A DNA stretch of 64,000 bases. Origin: Colwellia piezophila ATCC BAA-637 (GTDB lineage: Bacteria; Pseudomonadota; Gammaproteobacteria; Enterobacterales; Alteromonadaceae). The position numbers and the translations under genes are program-made. Where the stretch lies: contig NZ_KB905163.1 of NCBI RefSeq assembly GCF_000378625.1, forward strand, positions 299,175-363,174, read 5' to 3'. Shown piece after piece: positions 46,953-56,200 of this stretch; the first letter of the stretch is position 1; the number at the start of each line of letters is the position of its first letter. The notes under the pieces were generated by a model, which was not told the origin of the DNA, made no database searches, and saw only the letters and a program-made list of their open reading frames with translations.

Positions 46953-48683
46953 ATGATAATATCAATCGCAGCAATAAGAAAAAATTTGGCTTTGCCAAAA
47001 ACATCGTGGCAAATTTGTTTGCTTGCCATTATTGGTGGCTGCGCTTCAGCTTTATTAGTGGTGTTATTTACTCTGACTATTGAAGAAATTCAGCAACTTT
47101 ACCTAATTAAGCGCGATAACTATAGCAGTTTAGACGAGATAAGTCGTTTTGATTTACCTATTATAGGTGCACTCATTATCCTGTTAATTGCTTGGCTCAC
47201 TGGTTATAAATATTTACGTACTGGCATCCCCTTTGTGTTGCATCGATTAAAAGTAGCTCATGGTGTTATTCCCTTTAAAAATACCCTTAACCAGTTTTGG
47301 GGCAGTGCTGTCGCCTTAGCCTCTGGATTTTCAGTAGGCCGTGAAGGACCTGCCGTTCATCTTGGTGCTGCTTGTAGTAGTTATTTAGGTAGCGCGTTAA
47401 AGCTACCTTATAATAGTATGCGTACCTTATGTGCATGCGGTATAGCTGCAGCCATCGCCGCAACCTTCAATACACCGATAGCAGCAGTGCTTTTTGTTAT
47501 GGAAGTGATCATGCGCGAATACAAGGTTCATATTTTTGTACCTGTGATGCTTGCCTCAATTGTTGGTTCTTTAATTACTCGAAGTCTCCTTGGTACTAGT
47601 CATAATTTTGAATATTTTCATACTGTTGCCCTTGAACACCATCACTATTTATCACTCGTTATTCTGGCCATATTTTTAGGTTTACTCGCCGCAGGGTTTA
47701 ATAAATATCTAGTACTCATTATCAAACATAGTGTTAAATATCATATAGTCCCGCGGTTATTACTGGCGGCTCTTATTACCGGCACTTTAGGTTATTTAGT
47801 ACCTGGTGCTATGGGAACGGGTACCAGTGCAATAGATGTTTCTTTATCAAGTAATTTGCACTTAGGTTTTTTATTGAGCTTACTCATGGCTAAATTATTA
47901 ATGACAATGTTTGCCCTAGGTTTAGGTATACCGGGCGGAATTATTGGACCAACCTTAGCTATTGGCGCAATTGCTGGCGCTTGTGCAGCGGCTGTTGTTA
48001 CACAAATATTGCCAGGAGTACATCTCGGCAGTGATCTTATTCTCATGGGTATGGCGGGGTTTATGGCTGCCAGCTTGAATGCGCCACTTGCCGCCTTACT
48101 TACTGTGGTTGAGCTTTCTAGCCAACTTGAGTTGGTTGTTCCCGCCATGATAGTGATTACTATCGCCAGTATTGTTTCTCGGCAGCTTTGTAAAAACGAG
48201 TCTATTTTCACCATGCAGTTAGATGCGCAAAACTTGCTTTATCGCAAGCCTCCTATTGAGGAGTCACTGCAAAACATTGGTGTATTGGCCGTAATGAAAG
48301 ACCAATTCTTAATTTTAGATCAGGCAAGCCCGAGTACGATTTTAGGTGAGCTCCTCCACAATAAGGAAGAACAATGGGTTATTAACTCCGAGCCGGGCCA
48401 AACCAAAGGGGTAAATAATTACTTCTGGGCACAGCTAGATACCGAAGTAGCTGATGAAAACAATGCAAATATTGCGCATGTAGAGCACAATATCGAAAAT
48501 AAGTTGCTCATGCACAAACTCATACCACTCAGTCATCAAGCGACATTGGCAGAAGCTTACTTGGCGTTAGTAGAGCAACGTTCTGGCGCAGTATACATTT
48601 ACCATAAAGATATCAATGACTGTATTGGTTTAGTAACTTTTGAACAACTTAGAATTTATTTAGTAGAAGGAAAACTCAATTAA
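46953..48683 (+). CDS. ClC-family chloride channel/transporter with C-terminal CBS-like region
   Basis: The 576-residue protein has the ClC pore elements: TGIP in place of GSGIP, the gating Glu in GREGPAVHLGAA (about residue 131) and GLGIPGGIIGPTLAIG. At the position of the internal proton glutamate (Glu203 in E. coli ClC) it has Val, about residue 185 in FNTPIAAVLFVMEVIM, as eukaryotic ClC channels do; this suggests a channel or an uncoupled carrier. A soluble C-terminal region (about 440-576) resembles paired CBS domains. The ATG at 46953 is 23 bases from the divergent gene start. It overlaps hemJ by one base. Confidence 0.9.
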   Translation: MIISIAAIRKNLALPKTSWQICLLAIIGGCASALLVVLFTLTIEEIQQLYLIKRDNYSSLDEISRFDLPIIGALIILLIAWLTGYKYLRTGIPFVLHRLKVAHGVIPFKNTLNQFWGSAVALASGFSVGREGPAVHLGAACSSYLGSALKLPYNSMRTLCACGIAAAIAATFNTPIAAVLFVMEVIMREYKVHIFVPVMLASIVGSLITRSLLGTSHNFEYFHTVALEHHHYLSLVILAIFLGLLAAGFNKYLVLIIKHSVKYHIVPRLLLAALITGTLGYLVPGAMGTGTSAIDVSLSSNLHLGFLLSLLMAKLLMTMFALGLGIPGGIIGPTLAIGAIAGACAAAVVTQILPGVHLGSDLILMGMAGFMAASLNAPLAALLTVVELSSQLELVVPAMIVITIASIVSRQLCKNESIFTMQLDAQNLLYRKPPIEESLQNIGVLAVMKDQFLILDQASPSTILGELLHNKEEQWVINSEPGQTKGVNNYFWAQLDTEVADENNANIAHVEHNIENKLLMHKLIPLSHQATLAEAYLALVEQRSGAVYIYHKDINDCIGLVTFEQLRIYLVEGKLN

Positions 48684-49129
48684 TGAGCTCGTTTTTAATC
48701 AACAATATTCTCTGGCTTAAAGCCTTCCACGTTTTTTTTATGATCGCTTGGTTTGCCGGCATCTTTTATTTACCACGCTTATTTGTCAATCATGCAGAAA
48801 CCAAGTCAACAGACGTCGCTCAGCAACTTAAGGGCATGGAAAAACGCTTACTTTATTTTATCACTCCTTTCGCCTTTTTCACCCTAGTGCTCGGCTTAGC
48901 AATAATCCACGCTTATGGACTTGACTGGTTTGTTGCCGCTAAGTGGTTACATATCAAATTAAGTTTAGTGATATTACTCTTTGTTTATCATGGTTATTGT
49001 TTTAAATTAGTTAAGACCTTTGCCCAAGATGAAAATACCCGCTCAGGCCGCTTCTATCGCATCTTCAATGAGGTTCCGGTACTGATATTATTGGTCATCA
49101 TTATTTTAGCTTACGTTAAGCCAATGTAG
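48683..49129 (+). CDS. hemJ: Protoporphyrinogen IX oxidase HemJ-type membrane protein
   Basis: HemJ oxidises protoporphyrinogen IX to protoporphyrin IX in bacteria that lack HemG and HemY. The 148-residue protein has four hydrophobic helices and the family pattern LWLKAFHVFFMIAWFAGIFY, with the conserved His in the first helix, LPRLFVNHAE, and KWLHIKLSLV with another conserved His. The start codon overlaps the ClC stop by one base, so it is probably co-transcribed. Heme gene hemL lies about 3.8 kb downstream in a separate unit. Confidence 0.88.
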   Translation: MSSFLINNILWLKAFHVFFMIAWFAGIFYLPRLFVNHAETKSTDVAQQLKGMEKRLLYFITPFAFFTLVLGLAIIHAYGLDWFVAAKWLHIKLSLVILLFVYHGYCFKLVKTFAQDENTRSGRFYRIFNEVPVLILLVIIILAYVKPM

Positions 49130-49437
49130 CTTGCCCCTTTATCATTAATGATTAAGATCATTGGTGCGGTAATTATATCTAGGCCATGTTGCCGCTAGCA
49201 TTATACTCTTCTCGCTATTGTCATCATCGCCTTGATTTAACTACGCTGAATTGTCGTTAATTCTTAACCGAAAAATAATATAATTTCAGCGCAGCCACTG
49301 TTTTTTTTAATAACGGGCTTCTCCCTTTATCCTGCACCTAGCGGGCACAAGTACAAATCGCTTGCCCCGAATTTGGCATATTTTACACTTTTCATGCTTT
49401 GCCGTTATACTGTAATTAAGGTAACCTAGTCGCAATA

Positions 49438-49452
49438 TTAACATTTTGTTAA
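49438..49452. promoter_or_regulatory. Short dyad before the S1 protease gene
   Basis: TTAACA-TTT-TGTTAA is a perfect palindrome with 6-base arms, 30 bases before the protease start codon. It may be an operator or promoter part. The rest of the 353-base gap 49130-49482 is AT-rich and shows no further feature I can support. Confidence 0.25.
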
Positions 49453-49482
49453 CAATAATTGCTAAATTGAAGGCCATCTTAA

Positions 49483-51579
49483 ATGAAGTACTTTTTATAT
49501 GTTCTCATCGCGTGCTGCGTACTCGTCACAACCTCAAATGCCACAACTCAAACCGGCCTGGAATTAATAAAGCCTAAAATTGTCGGCGGTGAGCTTGCTA
49601 GCCAAGATCAGTGGCCCTGGATGTCTGCATTGGTATCAACATACAATGATATAAGTACCTCTTTAGAGCTTTCAGGGATTGAATATAAAACCACCTATTT
49701 TACCAATGGACCTGCTGGTACCGTAAGCGCTTTATTAGTTGATTGTGGCATTGGTGATAACCAATGTGAGCAGACTACCAATAAAATATGTTTAATTGCC
49801 CGCGGGGAAGTCGACTTCTCCGTTAAGGTAAATAATTGTCAGGCTGGTGGCGGTATCGGCGCGATAATATTTAACAATGTCACCGGTCATTTAAACGGTA
49901 CTTTAGGCGAAGATTTTACCGGTAATATTCCTGTCGTTGGTATCAGCCAGCTTGACGGCGCCGCTTTACTCAATCAGCTAAATAGCATGGCCACTATAGC
50001 CGTTGCCGCACAGTCGACCCTGGTACAAAGTTCAAGTTGTGGCGCGAGTTTTATTGGTGAAAAATGGCTAATCACTGCCGCTCATTGTCTTGAGGACGCC
50101 AATATTAATTTTTTAAAGGTTAACGTTGGTGAATATGACTTAAGTAATGGTGCCAATAATGCAAAAGCGATAAGACGTATTTACATTCACCCTAACTATA
50201 ACGACGGCATCGCTTTTGATAACGACATCGCCCTGATTGAGTTAGTTGATACGATTGTACACCCTGCAGTCACCTTAGTTGATTTAGACACTAGCAGACA
50301 ACTTGCTTTAGTTAATAGCGCTGCGACAGTCATCGGATGGGGCAATCGCACCGCTTATGGTGCAAGTGATGAACCACCCGCTAATGATCAACCCGATAAA
50401 CTCCATCAAGTAGAACTGACTTTATTAAGCAATGAGCTATGTAAGGAGAAACTAGCACAAGCCTATAGCGTTTTTCAAAATGCCAATATATTGCCTGAAC
50501 AAGTTGGCCTAACTGATAGCATGATTTGTGCAAACTATCTAGGTGGCGGCAAAGGTTCATGCCAAGGTGATAGCGGTGGTCCATTATTGGTGAATACAAA
50601 CCTGGGTTGGCAGCAAATAGGTATAGTTAGTTATGGTATTGGTTGCGCCAGTGCTGATTTTCCTGGCGTCTATGCCCGTGTCGGAAAATTTACTCAGTGG
50701 ATTAACAATATCACTACCGGTATAGCGATTGACCCTATACATGTCTTTGCTATTACCCCACAAAACACCGCGCAAACAACAAGCTTAACCGTGAGTAATA
50801 ACAGTGACTTCACCGCTAATTTAACTTTTACTTTATTGACTGATTCCACCAGCAGTGGCTTCAGTGTAGATAGCGATGAATGCACGACCTTAGCAGCAAA
50901 ACAAAGCTGTCAGCTGCAAGTTGATTTTGATGCAGCGACTAGCGGGCAACATAACGCGCAAATAATCATTCAGAGTAATGATATAAATATTCCGACGAGC
51001 CACGCTGTTATCAGCGCCGAGGCTATTGCAGCCAATAGCGCCATTAATACGCAATTATCTAATGGCTCTACTGAGTTACTCTGGTTTAGTGGCGGCGATC
51101 AACCTTGGCTACTTGATAATACCGAGTCGGCCATTATTAGTGGTGATATTAACGATAACCAGCAAAGCGCTGTTTTATTGACATTTTCAGGCGCCGGTAG
51201 CTTATCATTTGAGTGGTCAGTATCTGCTGAAGAAAATACCGATAACCCTGATGAACCTTATGATGGTTTATTTTTATTTGTTGATGGTAAACAAGTCAAT
51301 TTTATCTCTGGGGAAGTGCCTTATACTCCAGTCACCTTGGCTGATTTAACCGCTAGCGATCATCAAATTTTATGGTTATATCAAAAAGACGATTTGACTA
51401 GCGCAGGAAAAGATCAAGGGGCTCTAAGAAATGTGGTATTCACCCCAACAGCTATCATTCCACCTCCTCCTGCAACGACACCAACCACAAAGAAATCGGG
51501 TGGTAGTATCGGCTATTTATCACTACTTATTTTTGCTTTGCTACCCTTTCGTTATAGAGCGGTTAAAAATAGCCGGTAA
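49483..51579 (+). CDS. Secreted trypsin-fold serine protease with inserted PA-like domain and GlyGly-CTERM-type tail
   Basis: The 698-residue protein has a signal peptide (residues 1-20), an activation site before IVGGELAS (33-40) and an S1 triad: His201 in LITAAHC, Asp248 in DNDIALIEL and Ser364 in CQGDSGGPL. Between IVGG and His lies a PA-like insertion (about 52-178, DCGIGDNQCEQ, ICLIARGEVDFSVKV, GIGAIIFNN, IPVVGISQLDGA). Position 358, trypsin's specificity Asp, is Gly, so cleavage after Lys/Arg is unlikely. Two beta domains follow (about 425-525 and 530-655), then SGGSIGYLSLLIFALLPF plus a basic end, a GlyGly-CTERM-type signal. Such proteins usually use type II secretion and a rhombosortase; no rhombosortase gene is visible here. 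Confidence 0.88.
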   Translation: MKYFLYVLIACCVLVTTSNATTQTGLELIKPKIVGGELASQDQWPWMSALVSTYNDISTSLELSGIEYKTTYFTNGPAGTVSALLVDCGIGDNQCEQTTNKICLIARGEVDFSVKVNNCQAGGGIGAIIFNNVTGHLNGTLGEDFTGNIPVVGISQLDGAALLNQLNSMATIAVAAQSTLVQSSSCGASFIGEKWLITAAHCLEDANINFLKVNVGEYDLSNGANNAKAIRRIYIHPNYNDGIAFDNDIALIELVDTIVHPAVTLVDLDTSRQLALVNSAATVIGWGNRTAYGASDEPPANDQPDKLHQVELTLLSNELCKEKLAQAYSVFQNANILPEQVGLTDSMICANYLGGGKGSCQGDSGGPLLVNTNLGWQQIGIVSYGIGCASADFPGVYARVGKFTQWINNITTGIAIDPIHVFAITPQNTAQTTSLTVSNNSDFTANLTFTLLTDSTSSGFSVDSDECTTLAAKQSCQLQVDFDAATSGQHNAQIIIQSNDINIPTSHAVISAEAIAANSAINTQLSNGSTELLWFSGGDQPWLLDNTESAIISGDINDNQQSAVLLTFSGAGSLSFEWSVSAEENTDNPDEPYDGLFLFVDGKQVNFISGEVPYTPVTLADLTASDHQILWLYQKDDLTSAGKDQGALRNVVFTPTAIIPPPPATTPTTKKSGGSIGYLSLLIFALLPFRYRAVKNSR

Positions 51580-51584
51580 CTCAT

Positions 51585-51615
51585 TAGGCAAAGGCAGTAA
51601 CTCTGCCTTTGCCTA
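51585..51615 (+). terminator. Perfect stem-loop between the protease gene and pyrB
   Basis: TAGGCAAAGGCAG (51585-51597) and CTGCCTTTGCCTA (51603-51615) pair fully around a 5-base loop, 6 bases after the protease stop codon. No T-run follows (TGGGGATAAG), so it may be a factor-assisted or processed 3' end, or part of the pyrB leader. Confidence 0.55.
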
Positions 51616-51710
51616 TGGGGATAAGGGTAAACACGGATTTTCATTCGCAAAATAGCTATTTTATGCTATATTCTTGGCAAATTTTTTCCCTTTCAATGTA
51701 ACAAACCAAG

Positions 51711-52724
51711 ATGATGAAATTTCAAGGTAACCATATACTTTCGGTATCGCAATTCGACCGTGACGCAATCTCAAGAATTTTGCAAATTTCAGCACAAATG
51801 ACGCCTTATGCGTCAAGGCAAAAGCGTTGTCATGTGCTCGAAGGCGCAATATTAAGTAACTTGTTTTTTGAACCAAGTACCCGTACCCGTGTTAGTTTTG
51901 GTACCGCTTTTAATTTACTCGGCGGTTTTGTTCGTGAAACTGTTGGTCAAGAAAACTCATCCCTTAGTAAAGGTGAATCTTTATTTGATACCGCCCAAGT
52001 GATCAGCGGCTACTCTGATATCATTGCTATGCGTCACCCGCAAATGCACTCGGTAGAGCAGTTTGCTCAAGGTAGTTCTGTCCCTGTTATCAATGGTGGT
52101 GATGGTGCCAATGAGCACCCAACTCAGGCTTTACTTGACCTATTTACTATTCAGTCAGAAATGATGCACTTTAATAAAGGTTTAGATGATTTAAATATTG
52201 TCTTGATGGGTGACTTAAAACATGGCCGCACAGTACATTCTTTATCTAAATTACTCAGCCTCTATGACAATGTAAAAGTGACTATGGTGGCGCCTAAAGC
52301 GCTCCAAATGCCTGACAGTATTATTTCAACGTTAAGTGATGCTGGCCATGAGGTGATTTTAACCGAAACCATGGCAGGGAATTTGTCCAGTGACGTAATT
52401 TATCAAACGAGAATCCAACAAGAACGCTTTGCTAGTAAAGATGAAGCGGAATTATATCGCGGACATTTCAGTTTGAATAAGAGTGTTTACCAGAAATATT
52501 GCCTGGAAAACACGGTGATTATGCACCCTTTACCACGGGATTCTCGCCCAGAAGCCAATGAATTAGATACCGATCTAAATGATTTAGATAACCTCGCTAT
52601 TTTTAGACAAGCACAAAATGGCGTGTTAGTGCGTATGGCGTTATTCGCCCTCACTTTAGGTGTTGAAGATCAAATAACGAATTATGAAAAACCGGTAAAC
52701 TGGTATACCAATAAAAATAGTTAA
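51711..52724 (+). CDS. pyrB: Aspartate carbamoyltransferase catalytic chain
   Basis: PyrB condenses carbamoyl phosphate and aspartate in pyrimidine synthesis. The 337-residue protein has the carbamoyl-phosphate motif FFEPSTRTRVSFGTAF, the HPTQALLDLFT motif and the DLKHGRTVHSL and MHPLPRDSRPE regions. It is longer than E. coli PyrB (311). No pyrI regulatory gene follows. A second ATG lies one codon downstream (51714). The gene is followed at once by a diverged copy of its own 3' end (52732-52841). Confidence 0.96.
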   Translation: MMKFQGNHILSVSQFDRDAISRILQISAQMTPYASRQKRCHVLEGAILSNLFFEPSTRTRVSFGTAFNLLGGFVRETVGQENSSLSKGESLFDTAQVISGYSDIIAMRHPQMHSVEQFAQGSSVPVINGGDGANEHPTQALLDLFTIQSEMMHFNKGLDDLNIVLMGDLKHGRTVHSLSKLLSLYDNVKVTMVAPKALQMPDSIISTLSDAGHEVILTETMAGNLSSDVIYQTRIQQERFASKDEAELYRGHFSLNKSVYQKYCLENTVIMHPLPRDSRPEANELDTDLNDLDNLAIFRQAQNGVLVRMALFALTLGVEDQITNYEKPVNWYTNKNS

Positions 52725-52731
52725 TTACCAT

Positions 52732-52841
52732 GATGGAGTTAGCCTGCGCATGGGCTATTTCCTGGTCTTAACTCTAGGTGTTGAAGAGCAACTGACAAAT
52801 TACAAAAACCATTAACCTGGTTTACCAATAAAAATGCCTAG
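52732..52841 (+). pseudogene. Diverged remnant of a second pyrB 3' end
   Basis: Starting 8 bases after the pyrB stop, 110 bases repeat the last third of a kilobase's end in altered form. Translated, the segment reads DGVSLRMGYFLVLTLGVEEQ then LTNY and, after a one-base deletion near 52804, KPLTWFTNKNA and a TAG stop. The intact gene ends NGVLVRMALFALTLGVEDQI, TNYEKPVNWYTNKNS, TAA. Several codons differ silently and replacements are mostly conservative (D/E, I/L, V/L, Y/F), which suggests the copy evolved in a working gene before being stranded here. It cannot be expressed as a useful protein. Confidence 0.85.
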
Positions 52842-52885
52842 TGGCAATACTCCCTATAAGTAACGACTTTTAGAAGAAATATATT

Positions 52886-54169
52886 ATGAATAAATCAGAA
52901 CAGTTATTTGAACAAGCGCAAAAAGTAATCCCCGGAGGTGTTAACTCTCCAGTACGTGCTTTCAATGGCGTAGGCGGTAGCCCGTGCTTTATAAAACGTG
53001 CACAAGGTGCTTATATATATGATGCCGATGATAAAGCTTACATCGACTACGTTGGCTCATGGGGGCCAATGATCTTAGGTCATAACCATCCGGCCATTCT
53101 TGATGCCGTTATTACTACCGCCAAAAATGGCTTAAGTTTTGGCGCGCCAACTGAACTTGAAATTACCATGGCTGAAAAGGTCCGTGAGTTAGTTCCATCA
53201 ATGCAATCTTTGCGTATGGTTAGCTCTGGCACTGAAGCGACCATGAGCGCTATCCGATTAGCCCGTGGTTATACTAACCGCGACAAAATCCTAAAGTTTG
53301 AAGGCTGTTACCACGGCCATGCTGATTCATTATTAGTCAAAGCAGGCTCAGGTGCCTTGACCATGGGTGTACCAAATTCACCGGGTATTCCTGCAGATTT
53401 CGCTAAACACACCCTGACGGTTAGCTATAACAATATTGAACAAGTAAAAGAAATTTTTGCTAAATACGCTGATGAAATAGCCTGTATTATCGTAGAACCC
53501 GTTGCCGGTAACATGAACTGTATCCCTCCGGTCGCAGGGTTTCTTCAAGGTTTACGTGACGTTTGTGATCAATACAGCAGTGTATTAATTTTTGATGAAG
53601 TCATGACCGGCTTTCGTGTTGCACTAGGTGGCGCTCAAGCACTTTATAATATCAAACCTGACTTAACCACTTTAGGTAAAGTTATTGGTGGCGGTATGCC
53701 AGTTGGCGCTTTTGGTGGCAAACAAGAAATTATGGATTATATCGCCCCAGCTGGTCCGGTATATCAAGCGGGTACGTTATCAGGTAATCCGATTGCTATG
53801 GCCGCAGGCTTAGCATCGCTAACTGAATTGGCTAAAGGTGATAAACATCAGCAATTAACTGCTGCTACGGAAAAGCTAGCGATGGGCTTTAAAGCCGCAG
53901 CTGAACGCAATGGAATAAGTTTAAGTGTTAACTATGTCGGGGCAATGTTTGGTTTCTTCTTTACTGAAGATAAAGAAACCATTACAACGTTTGAGCAAGC
54001 GACCCAATGTGACGGGGAAAGGTTTAAACGTTTCTTCCACTTAATGTTAGCTGAAGGAATTTACTTAGCACCATCCGCTTATGAAACGGGCTTTTTGTCT
54101 ACTGCACACACTGATGAAATTATTGAAAAAACACTCGTTGCGGTAGATAAGTGTTTTGCTCAGCTGTAA
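52886..54169 (+). CDS. hemL: Glutamate-1-semialdehyde 2,1-aminomutase
   Basis: HemL makes 5-aminolevulinate from glutamate-1-semialdehyde, the C5 route into heme. The 427-residue PLP enzyme has the start [18 protein letters not shown], the substrate region [18 protein letters not shown], the Asp in [12 protein letters not shown] and the PLP Lys in [18 protein letters not shown]. Length is typical. The 5' end lies 44 bases after the pyrB 3' remnant, so any pyrB-hemL read-through crosses the remnant. Confidence 0.97.
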   Translation: MNKSEQLFEQAQKVIPGGVNSPVRAFNGVGGSPCFIKRAQGAYIYDADDKAYIDYVGSWGPMILGHNHPAILDAVITTAKNGLSFGAPTELEITMAEKVRELVPSMQSLRMVSSGTEATMSAIRLARGYTNRDKILKFEGCYHGHADSLLVKAGSGALTMGVPNSPGIPADFAKHTLTVSYNNIEQVKEIFAKYADEIACIIVEPVAGNMNCIPPVAGFLQGLRDVCDQYSSVLIFDEVMTGFRVALGGAQALYNIKPDLTTLGKVIGGGMPVGAFGGKQEIMDYIAPAGPVYQAGTLSGNPIAMAAGLASLTELAKGDKHQQLTAATEKLAMGFKAAAERNGISLSVNYVGAMFGFFFTEDKETITTFEQATQCDGERFKRFFHLMLAEGIYLAPSAYETGFLSTAHTDEIIEKTLVAVDKCFAQL

Positions 54170-54201
54170 TCAAACAATAACTTTCTATATAAAGATAAGT
54201 T

Positions 54202-54363
54202 ATACCAGTTTCATTAATTAGGTGATCTACTTTATACGCAGAAAAAACCGCCAAATAAAAGGCATTTATTCTAATAACTAGTTGTTCTAATTATTAAATA
54301 AATAACGAAGTAGTTGGTGATTTTAACAAGTAGAAATGATCATATAGTTAGTGAGATTGGTAT
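54202..54363. mobile_element. MITE-like element downstream of hemL
   Basis: 162 bases with inverted ends: ATACCAGTTTCATTAATTAG...GATC on the left and, inverted, ATACCAATCTCACTAACTAT...GATC on the right. It has no open frame and does not contain the core shared by the elements at 11148, 14851, 17349 and 45475, although its ends resemble those of the 11148 element. It lies between the hemL stop and the terminator at 54375. Confidence 0.6.
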
Positions 54364-54374
54364 TATTAACCTAT

Positions 54375-54414
54375 AAAAAAACGCTGCCAGTAGTAATACT
54401 GGCAGCGTTTTTTA
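54375..54414. terminator. Bidirectional terminator between hemL and the small unknown gene
   Basis: AAAAAACGCTGCCAGTA and TACTGGCAGCGTTTTTTA pair around GTAA with A- and T-runs outside. It serves both convergent genes. Confidence 0.93.
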
Positions 54415-54462
54415 TATCTATTCTTAGCTAAGAGCAATCCGAATCAGTGTTATACCAAAAGA

Positions 54463-54864
54463 TTAGCTTTTCAATGCCTTGCTATTTAGCTCATTATTCA
54501 GCCAATCTAAACCTTCTTGCCACCCTAAATTTAAACCATCAAATATTTTCACATTCCAACCATCAAGTTGACGTATAGCAGCAAGTTTCTCTACTGATTC
54601 TTTACCTTCGTTATCATAAGTTACTACAGCAATTGCCGTTAAGTTCTGATGGGAAGCCATACTCAGTTTAGCTTCAAATGAAAAGTCATACTGGTTGATC
54701 TTGTTAACCAATATAGCAAAATAATTTGAAAAAATTTCAGACATAAACCTATCATATTCTTCAGACATTTCTAAAGATATGACCGTATCTTGGTCGACAA
54801 TAACTTCTGCAATATGCTCATTTAGTATATTGATTTTAGCAAAGCTGAGTTGATGTTTCTTCAT
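54463..54864 (-). CDS. Small soluble protein of unknown function, possibly STAS-like
   Basis: The 133-residue protein has no signal or membrane segment. Alternating beta and alpha pattern (KINILNEHIAEVIVD, VISLEMSEEYDRFM, FAILVNKINQYDFSFEAKLS, LTAIAVVTYDNEGKESVEKL) recalls small STAS/SpoIIAA-like proteins, but I cannot confirm it and no catalytic residues stand out. It is convergent with hemL and separated from moeA by about 100 bases, on the same strand. Codon use is ordinary. Confidence 0.65.
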   Translation of the reverse strand: MKKHQLSFAKINILNEHIAEVIVDQDTVISLEMSEEYDRFMSEIFSNYFAILVNKINQYDFSFEAKLSMASHQNLTAIAVVTYDNEGKESVEKLAAIRQLDGWNVKIFDGLNLGWQEGLDWLNNELNSKALKS

Positions 54865-54967
54865 AACTTACTGCACATATGTTTAGTGTAAAAGAACCAT
54901 AACTGTATACCTTTATTTTAAATTTAACAAATAAGTGTTTGAATATTTACACTTTATTACACTACTG

Positions 54968-56200
54968 TTATAGGTATTGATCAAATAATTGCACCGTTAC
55001 TATTTCTCCTGCCTCCACTCTACCTTGCTCACTAGGTAAAACAATAAAACAGTTAGCTTTAGCTAAGCTAGATAGGATACCAGAGCCTTGCGCACCAGTA
55101 GAACTCACCACATTTTCTCCTTGTGAGTTAACAGACAGAATACCGCGCTGAAAATCCAGTCGGCCAGGCGATTTACGTAAATCACTACTGCATTTCACCC
55201 TTAAATGAGTACGCTTTAGTGGCTTGGCATTTTGCATCTTAGTTAAGGCAACTAAAGCTAATTGATGAAAAGTCACTAACGCCGATACCGGGTTACCCGG
55301 CAAACCAAAAAAGACACTATTAGCTAATTTACCAAAAGCAAAGGGTTTCCCTGGTTTCATCGCTATTTTCCAAAAGCCAATCTCGCCAAGTTCATCTAAA
55401 ACCGTTTTAGTGTAATCGGCATCACCAACAGAGACTCCACCAGTAGAAATCACTGCATCGGCTTGTTTATCTGCACTGATAAAGGCTGCTTTTATTGCCT
55501 GAAAGTCATCTTCAATAATACCAAAATCAATAACCTCAACATCTAGCTTTTGTAACATGGCTGCTAAAACAAAACTGTTAGACTCGTAGATATCACCTAC
55601 ACGCAAAGCTTGTCCTGGTAATTTCAATTCATCACCGGTGGCAATTAACGCCACCTTTAATTTACGATAAACGTTAACTTCAGCGATGCCTAAAGAAGCA
55701 AGTACACCAATATCAACCGCCGTTAATTTATCACCAGAGTGCAAAACTTGTTGGCCAATTTTGATGTCTTCACCCGCATTACGTACATGAGAGCCAAAGC
55801 GCTTTTCTTGTAAAAAAGTGATTTTTTCATTCTCAATACTGACATTTTCTTGCATCTCAACTGAATCACAACAGCTCGGCATTTTCGCCCCGGTCATAAT
55901 ACGAATACATTCGCCTGCTTGACACTCGCCTTGAAAAGGCGCGCCGGCCATTGAGCGACCAACCAGTGTTAGGGTTTTACTCGTTAGCAAGCTTTCAATG
56001 GCAAAAGCATAACCATCCATGGCCGAGTTATCGTGAGGAGGCACATTTAATGGGCTAGCAATATCTTGCGCTAAAACATAATGCAGCGCTTGGTTAATGG
56101 GTAAGGTTAATGTTTCAGTGACAGGTGACACTTGCGCTAGCATATTAGCTAGGGCTTGTTCAAAAGGTAAAAGCCCTGGAGCTGAGCAACAATCAGACAT
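54968..56200 (-). CDS. moeA: Molybdopterin molybdenumtransferase MoeA
   Basis: MoeA inserts molybdate into adenylylated molybdopterin to give active Moco. The 410-residue protein has the MoeA fold: N-terminal swivel region (PLNVPPHDNSAMDGYAF), the MPT-binding core (STGGVSVGDADYTKTVLDEL) and the GLPGNPVSALVTF motif, with a C-terminal beta domain. Length is typical. It is divergent from moaA across a 462-base gap containing an FNR-type box and the moaA riboswitch. Confidence 0.96.
   Translation of the reverse strand: MSDCCSAPGLLPFEQALANMLAQVSPVTETLTLPINQALHYVLAQDIASPLNVPPHDNSAMDGYAFAIESLLTSKTLTLVGRSMAGAPFQGECQAGECIRIMTGAKMPSCCDSVEMQENVSIENEKITFLQEKRFGSHVRNAGEDIKIGQQVLHSGDKLTAVDIGVLASLGIAEVNVYRKLKVALIATGDELKLPGQALRVGDIYESNSFVLAAMLQKLDVEVIDFGIIEDDFQAIKAAFISADKQADAVISTGGVSVGDADYTKTVLDELGEIGFWKIAMKPGKPFAFGKLANSVFFGLPGNPVSALVTFHQLALVALTKMQNAKPLKRTHLRVKCSSDLRKSPGRLDFQRGILSVNSQGENVVSSTGAQGSGILSSLAKANCFIVLPSEQGRVEAGEIVTVQLFDQYL

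Noticed and set aside
49483..51579. Calling the protease a trypsin
   Set aside because: The specificity residue before Ser-Cys-Gln-Gly-Asp-Ser is Gly, not Asp, so trypsin-type cleavage is not supported.
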